From assembly GCA_963753165.1 (NCBI GenBank), contig CAVWBP010000013.1:55271-119270 (forward strand): 64,000 nucleotides of DNA, read 5' to 3'. The notes below the pieces were generated by a model. The model was given only the letters and a program-made list of their open reading frames with translations, had not been told where the DNA came from and ran no database searches. The DNA comes from JAKLQR01 sp963753165 (GTDB taxonomy: Bacteria; Nitrospirota; Thermodesulfovibrionia; Thermodesulfovibrionales; SM23-35). Below are positions 55,734-64,000 of this stretch, one piece after another. Position 1 is the first letter of the stretch; every line of letters begins with the position of its first letter. Position numbers and translations under genes: made by a program.

Positions 55734-56807
55734 TTATCGTATTCTTTCGTTTCCCTTCAGATACCGAAAAACCTGAATGCGTTTATTGTAGGAATCTGCG
55801 ACATAGATCCTGTTCTCTTTATCGATGAAAATACCTGCAGGCAGTATGATCTCTCCGTCCCCGCTGCCACTGCCGCCAAAAACCAACAACAGTCTGCCGT
55901 CGCGGTCAAATATCTGTACATTATCAAAATGAGCGTCGGTTACATAGATATGGCCTTCCGAATCAACTGCGATACCCTTGGGTTTAGAAAAATCGCCTGC
56001 GCCATCTCCGAGTCTTCCGAAAGCCGAACGTACATTGCCGTCACGGTCAAAAATCTGGACTCTGAAATTCATCGAATCAGTAATATAAAGCAGTCCGTCG
56101 TTTCCAATAAAAATATTGGTAGGGAAGTGAAATTCGCCTTGCGCGGTCCCATTGTTCCCGAAGCTGAAAAGCAGCCTACCGTCTTTCTTCGAAAAAACCG
56201 ATACCCTATGCCCATGGGTATCAACTACGTACACTCTCTCTTCATGAAGGGCGATTCCGGTAGGCCTCAGGAGCGTATCGGGAGATCCGATTTCCCTTAA
56301 GAAGTTGCCCCCTTGATCGAATACAAAAACCTTTCTCAAGGCCGAATCAGAGAGATATATCTCGCCGTTCCCATCAATACTGACACCGATAGGCGACATG
56401 AATTCCTGATCTCCTGCTTCCCGGATCTGATGATATTTCCGGTTCTGTATATCGAACACGTGGAGTACCTGGAGACCGGGATCTGTGATGTAGATCCCGG
56501 CGTCATCGGTGAATACGCTGTATGGCCTCAGTAAGGTTCTCTCTGTTTTTTCCTGTCCGAAAAGAGAATCCATGGTTTTCGACAGCCAAGTTTTTTTTGT
56601 GCCTGTATCGGAAAAAACTTCAATACTTTGCAGATACAGAATCCTTGGTGTCTCCGGAGGAGAAGGCCAGACGAGTTGTCCTGCCGGATTCACCAGGACC
56701 GGCTTTTGATTCGCAGCACAACCTCCGAAAGTCCCAATGAGAAAAAACAAGAAAAGAATAATGCGCAGAGACTGTCTGATAGAGTCACCCATAAAGCGTT
56801 TTGTCAC
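55734..56807 (-). CDS. NHL-repeat six-bladed beta-propeller lipoprotein
   Basis: 357 residues, intact. N-terminal export helix with a probable lipobox (LIGTFGGC), then PAGQLVWPSPPETPRILYLQ and six NHL blades with recurring PxGIAVDSEGHIYVTDAHFD, VQIFDRDG and RIQVF units. NHL propellers often accompany multiheme cytochromes and barrels in metal-reducing bacteria, where they may organise the outer-membrane complex. Located between a cytochrome and the barrel gene. Confidence 0.82.
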   Translation of the reverse strand: MTKRFMGDSIRQSLRIILFLFFLIGTFGGCAANQKPVLVNPAGQLVWPSPPETPRILYLQSIEVFSDTGTKKTWLSKTMDSLFGQEKTERTLLRPYSVFTDDAGIYITDPGLQVLHVFDIQNRKYHQIREAGDQEFMSPIGVSIDGNGEIYLSDSALRKVFVFDQGGNFLREIGSPDTLLRPTGIALHEERVYVVDTHGHRVSVFSKKDGRLLFSFGNNGTAQGEFHFPTNIFIGNDGLLYITDSMNFRVQIFDRDGNVRSAFGRLGDGAGDFSKPKGIAVDSEGHIYVTDAHFDNVQIFDRDGRLLLVFGGSGSGDGEIILPAGIFIDKENRIYVADSYNKRIQVFRYLKGNERIR

Positions 56808-56820
56808 CCTCGACCATAAA

Positions 56821-58745
56821 TTAAATATATCTTCTGATCGTCAGGAATATCCTCCTTGACCAGAAAGTCAAATCTTCCTGCTTGGTGGTAGAGAGGTAAA
56901 ATTCCAGGAGACATTGGAGCTTTCCTCTCCGGTAATCCAGCGATGCTTCGTAATCAATGATTGTCCTGTTCGGATTGTTCTCGATCTTTTCCCATCTGCC
57001 CCTGATGAGCCCGGCAAAGGTGAGATTTCTCTGAACGCGGTAATTGAGGCGGGTGTGCATCACAAAGCTCTGCCGGGAAAACGAGTCAGACTCGCCGAAT
57101 GCATAGGTAGCCCGTGAGTTTAAATTCATGGTAGTTCTTATCGGGAGAATAATCTGCCCATAGAATGAATACTGATAGGTTTTTCTTGAGATATCCTCAA
57201 ATGTCATCTCACTTCCTCCGAACTCATCCGAAGTTCTTATGGGCCTCTTTATGTTAGATTTTGTGTTGAAATATGAACTCTCGACGGTCCAGATTGCCCG
57301 TCTCAGCATTTTTCCCAGTCCTCTTCCCCTGAGCCCTAACAGAATGCTATGCGACAGGGTATTGGTAGTTCTTTTTCCGATCTCGACTCTCTCCGCCTCT
57401 TCATCAAAATAAAACTCATCGCTCTCCTCAAAAATCTTGCTCTCCGAATCAGATTTGATGAATGTATACGTGAGATACCCTGTGCCGAGTTTAAACCTTC
57501 TTGTTTTAAGGTTGATGTTTACATAGTGCTCGGTAAAATTATCTCTGAGTTCATCTTTTTCAGGATGAACCTATAGGAACTTTCGGTGTTAAAAGCGCCC
57601 AATGGTCTTCTATAGGCAATGCCTCGTGCTTATTCCGGTTACATCTCCCTGCTCTGAGTCAACTTTGCGCTTTCCATAATCGAGAAAAAGCGAACCTATC
57701 AACCTGTCCGAAAATCTGTATCCCCACGACCCTGTTATCTTCTGATCGGAAATTTAACAATATCTCCACTGTTCCGGAACGCCTCTCTCCCTTATTAAAA
57801 CTGTTCTGTTGTACTGAATACATTATCGGTAGTCGTGATATGTACCGTTCTCCGGGAGGGAAATCAAGATCGGCGCTGCAGGTTTCGAATTCCTTGGTAT
57901 AATCCACCCAGTCGAGTATTGAAAATCGGAATAAAAGAAGGAGTTAATTTCAAACCCTTCTTGTAAGAGATTTGTGTCCGTGGTATGCGAGAGTAAAACT
58001 TGTGGAGTCTGGATATCGAGGACCGGTGAGGTGGAGATTGGTGAGTGTTAGAGGTTGAGGGTATCGACGGTCTTACTGGGCTCAGAAGGCCGTGCACGCT
58101 TATACTATAGGTATTAGGTTTCGTGATCTTCCGGCACGTAAGTTTTTTTGTTTGAGATAGCCCCAGTGTTCATACCGGAGTCGGTATCAGTCCTTCAAGG
58201 GCTTCACTTTTTCGATATTGAACCTCATTTTTCGCGCTGTGAGATGGGACTCCGTTCCCTGTCGAAAGCCTTAGTTTTTTGCTATTAAATGGTAATAGTC
58301 CCTCTTAAGGCACAAAGTATAGAGGGAGATAGCCCTATGTGAGGCACGAGTCTATGACAGGAACCTGCTAGCCTAAATCTCTTCCCCCTCTGATATCGAC
58401 GCCGGTCAGTGATTTTTTGATGGGAAAAATTGATTGCTGCACTGTAGACAATGCAGCCTTGGATGTGGTATATGATCACCCGTTCAGCATACCCAGCCTG
58501 ATGCGCTCTTTAAAATTGGAATAAGTGTCCATCATTGGTTGCGCGGGAAGTAGAAGGTTTGATGCCAATGAATACTTATGGAGCTTCAGTGAACGAAGCC
58601 GGTAAGACGGAATTTTCTTCGGATATCCTGCGGTCATCTGTGCAGATAATTGATCCGGCATAAGGAATAAGAGAACAAAGAATTACGATACCAGATGGAT
58701 GTTGCTACGCCCTGATCGTCTTTTGTTTCACGAGGGTATATGCCT
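56821..58745 (-). pseudogene. Outer-membrane beta-barrel (porin of the conduit), frameshifted
   Basis: The 3' 490 bp are a clean frame of amphipathic beta-strands (NLNSRATYAFGESD; RLNYRVQRNLTFAGLIRGRW; IIDYEASLDYRRGKLQCLLE). Further strands appear in other frames up to about 58660 (NFTEHYVNINLKTRRF; GTGYLTYTFIKSDSESK; GKRTTNTLSHSILLGLRGRG). Alternating polar/hydrophobic strands and the terminal ILTIRRYI-like strand fit a large barrel of perhaps 22 or more strands. Sequence between 57580 and 58745 is heavily broken, so the N-terminus is uncertain. I infer a conduit porin from context. Confidence 0.5.
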
Positions 58746-58869
58746 TCCTCCTGCTTCGCTAGCAACATATGAAACTCCTGTTCGGACTATTTGAATTTTG
58801 CTAGGAGTTCATATGCTTTTATGAAATAAATAGTTTATTTCATTTTAGATGAGTTAGAATGCTTGTCCA

Positions 58870-60010
58870 ACAAGAGTGAATGATGGTCTATTCCTTTGCC
58901 TTCAGTACTGGAAGACCTGGACTCTGTTGTTGAATGTATCAGATACATAAATTTTGTCGAGCTATCGGATTGTACAGTCCTGAAGGCATAAAGAATTCTC
59001 CTGTTTTTGGCGCCGGCATTTGCTCCCAAAGCAAGAGTTTTCCCATTATCGTTGAATATTTGAAAGTGCTCTTAAACGCTGAATCTATGACATAGATATT
59101 GCCATCCGAATCAACCCCAATACCCATTGGCCTGGAGAACGATCCGGAAGCATCGCCTAATTTTGCCCGAATTTTTTCAGGAATCTCTCCCGCATCGAAT
59201 CTCTGCACCCGGAAGTTGAACGAATCTCTTCCCCACATATTTAAGTTACCGTTTTTCTTTATGGGAGAGAGGTCACTTCGGAAATGAGTTGAATTCACCG
59301 TTTTCCTGCCCACGTCGTTCCGATTAGTGGAAACCGTTTGTTTCCTTCTCTGTTGTCGAATATTTTTTATCATATGGTGTTTTGAGTGTCTGCTACATAG
59401 AGGCGGTCTTTTCTGTCCGTCGGAACACCTATTCCGGAAGGATTTTAAATTCCACCCGCGGCCTCTCCCAGCGTCATCACAACGTCCTCCAGTTCTTGCT
59501 TTATACCGAATACTTTTTCGAGCCTCGAATCTGAGACATAGATGACGCCCCTCTTGTTGTCAAATGCAATCCCCTACCGGTCCTGCAATATTCCTCACCC
59601 AGTAATCTGAGTATTTGTTTTTGACTAGGTCGAATTACAAAAATTTGCGCATTGAAGAATCCACAACATAAATATCTGCCTTACAGCGTCTGTAACGACA
59701 CCATTAGGTCTCTGGAGTCTTTTGACCCGCTCTTTTTCCTACGGAATTCCAATACTTGGCTGCGGTTTTAGGCCGAAATCATTACCTGCTTGACCAATGG
59801 GTAAGCCATTTGTGGATCCTCGAGGGCGCCAGGCGGTTTAGGCCATTACCATATTCCTTGCTGGTGTTTTGCGCGTTGGATTCGGACAGAAGGGTGGCAC
59901 AACCTCAAAATCAAGAAGAAGAGGCAGTGGAGATCGGCAAAAACGCACAGCAGGAAAGCATTCTTTCTAATAAAGGAACATATTTGAAAGACAGTCTTAT
60001 GGCAGTCTCA
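58870..60010 (-). pseudogene. Second NHL beta-propeller protein, heavily frameshifted
   Basis: Blades are recognisable in several frames: RPNGVV, NKRGVIYVSDSRLEKVFGIK, NPSGIGVPTDRKDRLYVADT, KLGDASGSFSRPMGIGVDSD and NIYVIDSAFK. A hydrophobic N-terminus with a possible lipobox cysteine lies near 59900-60000. Organisation matches the intact NHL lipoprotein at 55734. At least six indels would be needed to restore one frame, so either decayed or poorly sequenced. Confidence 0.5.
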
Positions 60011-60049
60011 TAATTCTTACCTCTTTGAAACGGGGAATGGGGGATAAAA

Positions 60050-61058
60050 TATATTTGTAAACCGGGGAACGGACGCACTCAATAATCTTTGTGGCATTTT
60101 TTTCCAGAATGCGGCTGCTATAGGGGGAAGAGTTTCTCTGTAATCCGAACTATGGGGGTTCATGACACATTTAAACAGCTGATCAGCTTGTCCGGATATT
60201 GCGGATCAGGAATTATCCTCAATTTTCTTTGAATTTTGTGGGATCCCGCCGCAGCTGATCATTGTGGTGGTGTGGAATCACAGGAGACTCCGCATGATTG
60301 GATAAGGATCTTTCCCGGGACTGCAGTTCCTGCATGTTGTTTCCATGATTTCTATTTGATATGGCAGCCAGACAGAGGGGCTGGATGTTGTTCAGCAGGA
60401 GATAAGGATAGTCCCCTTTTTTTTATGAGGCTCGTGGCAGGAACTACCAACCCATTTTGCCACGATCGCATGCACGATCTTTTATTGAATTTAATTTTCT
60501 GCATGACAGGTATAACAGACCTCGGGTGAGGGCGTAAGCAAGAAGCTTCTCATTGGGAGAAACATGAGGTGCGTGGCAGGCCGGACACATGCCACCGATT
60601 ACCGGAGCGTGGTCATTATTTGCCCTGGAAATTGGATTCTTTATGACAGTTGTAACAGAGTTGCGGCATTTTGCTTCTGAGAATTTTTTTTTAACGTTTG
60701 AACTATGAGGATCATGACAAGCTGTGCAGTTCCCACCCGATATAGGCGTATGGATTACTTTTTCCTGAAACTTTGTCTGAGTGTGACAGGTAAAGCAAAT
60801 CGCTGGCATATTCTGAATGAGCACGATACTTTGCTTTTGGCTGATGACTTTTCCCTTCAACCGGTTTGTGGCAGGTCTGACACCCTAAGGCCACTGCTGC
60901 ATGGACAAACTGAGGCTCTTTTATTTTGGCATGACAGGTAAGGCAAGGGTTGTCTTCAGCGGTTACTGAAGCGGAAAGAAAAAAGCTGTGACTATAAATG
61001 AAACCAAGAAAACAATTCCAATAGGAAGAATTTTGGATTTGGTCTTTTCTTTTAACAT
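60050..61058 (-). pseudogene. Multiheme cytochrome c with doubled-CXXCH motifs, frameshifted
   Basis: Start at 61058 (MLKEKTKSKILPIGIVFLVS) with a Sec signal. Heme-binding segments in different frames include LGCQTCHKPVEG, ICFTCHTQTKFQEKVIHTPI, GNCTACHDPHSS, MCPACHAPHVSP and a later CHEPHSSDY-like site near 60150. A TATACT box ends four bases before the ATG. At least eight hemes are likely. Followed on the same strand by the NHL and barrel genes. Confidence 0.6.
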
Positions 61059-61181
61059 AAGTAGTATAAATAGTTTAATTTTTTCATTTCAGGCTTGTCA
61101 ATGTTTTTGTAACTATAACAAGATATTGTAGTGATTTTATGAAGAAATTATGAAAAATTTATGAAGATTCAGCAGCATAAA

Positions 61182-61210
61182 AAAACCGGGAGGAATTTCC
61201 TCCCGGTTTT
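61182..61210 (-). terminator. Rho-independent terminator after the dodecaheme lipoprotein gene
   Basis: AAAACCGGGAGGAA pairs with TTCCTCCCGGTTTT around a single base; read on the - strand it is followed by TTTTTTTATG, 15 bp beyond the stop codon at 61225. Confidence 0.9.
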
Positions 61211-61224
61211 CGTTACTTTCTTCT

Positions 61225-62131
61225 TTACTTCGATTTTGACGGCAGATCATGGACGTCGACATGACATGCAAGGCAGTCCGGGAATTTTTTCAGGACAACT
61301 TCGCCATGCGGCTGACCGTGACATTCCTGACATTTCGGAATAAGTCTGTGCTTTGTATGACATTGGGCGCAGGGTACCTGCTTGTGTTTGCCGGCGCTTG
61401 CCTCAAGCTTTTTGTAGACAGCTCCGTGGCATGCTCCGCATACGCTGTTTGCGGTATCTTTCGGATATGCGATTACCAGTGGTGTATGCGCCGGATGACA
61501 TGCAAGACAGTCCTTATCAGTCTGATTTGCCGTATGGGGTTTATGGCATGTCATGCATGACGGGATCAGTCCGTGTTTCGAATGATGGCAGGTCGCGCAG
61601 GCTACCTTTGTGTGCTTGCTCGGAGATTGCTGAAGTGTCTGGGCAACTTTGCCATGACAGTCGCCACATGTTTTTGCTGTTTCGGCATTGACCGCAATCT
61701 GTGTCTTCGGAGCATGAGGAGCATGACACTGAGTACATGCGGTGAATTTCTGTCCGTGGAATACGCCGTGGCAGGTTTCACATTTAGGCATAATCTCTGC
61801 CCAGTTCTGTTTCACCGGATTATAGGCGTGATACTTGGTATGGCACTTCGTACAGTCGAGTTTGTGTTTGCCCCCTTCATTCTTGATCTGGCTGAATACC
61901 GAATAATGACAGCGCCCGCATTCAGCAGGTGTCAAGCGGTTTCACATCGGCGTCATAAAGGGACTTCGGTTTTTCTTCCTTTGGCGGCGGTGCTGCTGGT
62001 TGTTCCGCCTGTGCCACCTTCATTTCCTGTGGCTTTTCCGGAGCTACCTGCTGTGAAGCGCAAGAGAATAATGCGATGAGAACGAGCATGAGGATACCGG
62101 AAAGCACCATTACTTTCTTCCTGGTTTTCAT
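61225..62131 (-). pseudogene. Dodecaheme lipoprotein cytochrome c, one frameshift
   Basis: About 301 residues. A lipoprotein signal (VMVLSGILMLVLIALFSC) precedes a proline-rich linker and twelve heme motifs: CGRCH, CTKCH, CETCH, CTQCH, CGDCH, CATCH, CMTCH, CLACH, CGACH, CAQCH, CQECH, CLACH. One surplus T near 61930 breaks the frame between DVKPL and TPAECGRCH. The start overlaps the stop of the preceding dodecaheme gene (TAATG). Lipid anchoring would place it at the periplasmic face of the outer membrane or on the cell surface. Confidence 0.85.
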
Positions 62132-62964
62132 TATTTCTTAACCTCCTCTCCTAAGCTATGTGCACTTATATGGCACGCATTACAGTTCTTAAACTTGGCT
62201 GTCATTGAGGCGGGATGCGGCGAACCATGACAGGATTCACATTGAGGAATCATCTTGTGTCTCTCTTTATGACAGAATACACAGGCGAGTTTGGAGTGTT
62301 TCGTTTCAGTGCCCGTCAGGGTGTTTCCGATCTTCTGGTGACATGCTGCACAGAATTGCGACTGCATGTCAGGGCCATAGGTGACTAGTGCGCGGCTGAT
62401 GTGCAGGGTGACAGACAAGGCAGTCCTTGTTCACCATTGCGGAGGTATGTGCTTTGTGGCACTGGAGGCACGGAGGCACCTGCTTGTGTTGTTTATGACA
62501 GGTTGTGCAGAAAAGCTTTGAATGGCGGGAAGGGTGTTCCTTAAGCTCGATGCCCTGCGGTTCATGGCAGGAAAGGCATGGCCCGGTAATGTTTGCGCCC
62601 AGTTTCATGTCAATGGGGGCATGCGGGTCTGAATGGCAGGTGTTGCATCCGCCGATTTCATAATGCTTTTTCCCCGAGTGACACATGCTGCATGGAGGGA
62701 TGATCTTCTCCTTGCTGACCATCGGGGGATGTCCTTTGTGGCAGTCCAGGCAGGATACGGCTGACTTATGTTTTGCTCCTTTGCTTACGACTGTTTTGAC
62801 GACTGCGGTATGGCATTTAATGCAGTCTGAAGTAGAGAGTTGAGGGGCATGCCGCAAAACTCTCTCTGTAATAGAATGAGGAATGAAGAATGCCGAGAAA
62901 GAAACAGGAGAAAAAGCAGGTAACCGCTCAATTTTTTTTCTTTGCAACACCGGAACAATGCCAT
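62131..62964 (-). pseudogene. Secreted dodecaheme cytochrome c, two frameshifts
   Basis: About 277 residues. Start at 62964 (MALFRCCKEKKLSGYLLFLL) follows AAGGGGGCCAAG. A hydrophobic signal is broken by an indel near 62905. Twelve heme motifs follow: CIKCH, CLDCH, CSMCH, CNTCH, CLSCH, CTTCH, CLQCH, CLVCH, CAACH, CVFCH, CESCH, CNACH, with a second break near 62400. Motif order and spacing parallel the lipoprotein paralogue, so the pair arose by duplication. Lies between the hydrogenase protease and that paralogue. Confidence 0.8.
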
Positions 62965-63118
62965 CTTGGCCCCCTTTAGTTGATACTTGTTTAGTCGACG
63001 AGAATTTCTGACGAGTAGTTTACCCAGCATAAATATAATACTCAGCGTTAACTTATACCATCTTTCGCATTTTTCTGTCAAGGGAAAAATAGAAGTAACC
63101 GCTCTTATATGGCCTGAT

Positions 63119-63595
63119 TTATGTCCCCACTATCTTTTCGATTTCCTTCATCACAAGGTTTATGACGACTGGGATGATGTTGCCGATCTTGGGAGAAAGT
63201 TCCAGCCCTCCGCCAAGGTCTTCCATTCTCAATACCGAGAAAGACAATTTCCTCCGGCTTGGTCTTGAAATAAGCCAAAGCAGAGATCACATCGGAGAAG
63301 TCGATCTCCGTCAGCCGACCCCGACGCCTTTCTTCTCACCGAGATCTTTGTCCGTGAACCGGAAAATGATCTGCATGAGACTCTCGGATCTTCTACACGT
63401 CCACTACAATCACCTTTTTTGCCTCCCTTCGATCGCATAAAGGAGGTAGAGCCCACCAGTACCTGCGTCCATCACTTCCACATCCGGAGGCAGAGACATT
63501 TTCATCATGTGTTCGGCAACCCGGACGCCTATTCCTTCGTCCTTGATCAGGATGTTGCCGATGCCGATTTCAAGGATAGGTTTTCGTTTCTTCAT
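63119..63595 (-). pseudogene. [NiFe] hydrogenase maturation protease (HyaD/HybD type), frameshifted
   Basis: About 159 residues. Start 63595 with MKKRKPILEIGIGNILIKDE, containing GIGNILIKDEGIGVRV (the GN-x-L-x-x-D-x-G-x-G nickel motif) and DVEVMDAGTGGLYLLYAIEG. Frames break near 63410 and 63290; the remainder SDVISALAYFKTKPEEIVFL and a terminal EKIVGT stop at 63119 are visible. It would cleave the large-subunit tail encoded just upstream. The 63596-63820 gap has no clear gene. Confidence 0.75.
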
Positions 63596-63825
63596 TGTCT
63601 TAGCGCCTTTCGGTTCTTGAGTCTTTCCGTTGCTCCATAGGAACAGGAAAGATTCAGGGTTACCCCAAAAGTCTGGGACTTGTTCGCGGTGGCGGACAAC
63701 GGGCGTCATTTCCATAATGATGACGATCTCCGGGTAAAAAGTAAAACGTTCATAAATGTTTTGGGATATGTCTGCGGAATGACCAGAAAAATTATGCGAT
63801 TCACAAAAAATTCTCCAAAAAAAAA

Positions 63826-63847
63826 GGGAGGTGCGAAAGCACCTCCC
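63826..63847 (-). terminator. Rho-independent terminator after the hydrogenase large subunit
   Basis: GGGAGGTGC and GCACCTCCC form a nine-base stem with a GAAA-type tetraloop; on the - strand a run of nine T follows. It lies 18 bp after the large-subunit stop, so the protease gene is probably read through or has its own promoter. Confidence 0.92.
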
Positions 63848-63865
63848 TCAATTAAGGACTTAGCC

Positions 63866-64000
63866 TTATTCAGAAACTTCGATATTGGCGGGTCTCCAGT
63901 CCGGTCCGATCGCGAATTTCAGTTTTTCCTTGCCGTCCGGGTTGACGACGTGTACTGCACTGCAATACAGCAGTCAAACGGATGGACGAGCAATACATGG
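63866..64000 (-). CDS. [NiFe] hydrogenase large subunit, C-terminal end (partial, one frameshift)
   Basis: Only the last 45 or so codons are in the window. Read on the - strand, HVLLVHPFDCCIA then (one base missing) CAVHVVNPDGKEKLKFAIGP and DWRPANIEVSE. This is the FDPCIACAVH metal-binding end of group-1-type large subunits, followed by about 30 residues beyond the histidine that the maturation protease normally removes. The proline of DPC reads as cysteine here, possibly an error. Electron-donor side of the neighbouring cytochromes. Confidence 0.75.

Noticed and set aside
55725..56300. 191-codon open frame on the + strand
   Set aside because: Exactly antisense to the intact NHL lipoprotein gene; its residues mirror the repeat blades and no start signal is present.
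59756..60013. 85-codon open frame on the + strand
   Set aside because: It lies opposite the N-terminus of the second NHL gene, whose hydrophobic leader explains it; no family match.

Overview
The window reads as a chromosomal piece of an anaerobic, diderm (LPS-type outer membrane) bacterium. TamB/BamA assembly factors, a sigma-54 enhancer-binding protein, a nickel-hydrogenase maturation cluster, CXXCH-rich cytochromes and two TauE-type operons together suggest a member of the Nitrospirota or a related sulfate/metal-reducing lineage. There is no rRNA or other decisive marker here, so the taxonomy is inference. I see no tRNA, rRNA or CRISPR array.

Layout. 0.1-9.4 kb (+): outer-membrane assembly (tamB, bamA, a SurA-N-like chaperone), an alpha/beta hydrolase and pdxA. 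9.6-17.2 kb (+): a UMF1-type MFS transporter, panD, a TetR remnant with two intact palindromic operators, a tolC-emrA-emrB efflux operon and a membrane metallophosphoesterase. 17.2-25.1 kb (+): a sigma-54 activator, tandem upstream repeats, a perfect -24/-12 promoter, a split GntR/UTRA regulator, then two tandem copies of a three-gene unit (TauE/SafE permease, two-helix membrane protein, universal stress protein). 25.1-36 kb (+): M50 protease, rplI, dnaB, Memo-like protein, PilZ protein, rplU-rpmA, obg, a HEAT-repeat protein and an HD-GYP protein that share an N-terminal domain, and small genes. 36-42 kb (-): flavodoxin, phosphohexomutase, a divergent CysS-like protein, a pseudo-receiver/SPOR membrane protein and ribD. 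42.3-53.4 kb (+): DUF948 and YtxH proteins, hypA-hypB-hypF-hypD, a CFeSP-like Fe-S protein, hypE, an IVS-like element with a four-helix-bundle gene, pdxJ, a hydrogenase protease and a polytopic membrane protein with a TPR-like tail. 53.5-64 kb (-): the 3' end of a [NiFe] hydrogenase large subunit, its maturation protease, two dodecaheme cytochromes (one a lipoprotein), a further multiheme cytochrome, two NHL beta-propeller proteins, an outer-membrane beta-barrel and two more cytochromes.

How it fits together. The right half looks like a hydrogen-oxidation and electron-export module. hyp genes and proteases mature a [NiFe] hydrogenase whose electrons could pass to periplasmic and lipid-anchored multiheme cytochromes and then across the outer membrane through a barrel/cytochrome conduit.

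Two features colour the whole window. First, intergenic space is packed with palindromic repeats (at least four families, plus a TA-flanked MITE), some of which have entered coding sequence, most clearly in hypF. Second, many genes carry single-base frameshifts, sparse before 50 kb and dense after 57 kb. Because the protein sequences on both sides stay well conserved, I favour sequencing or assembly indels over gene decay for most of them, but cannot prove it.
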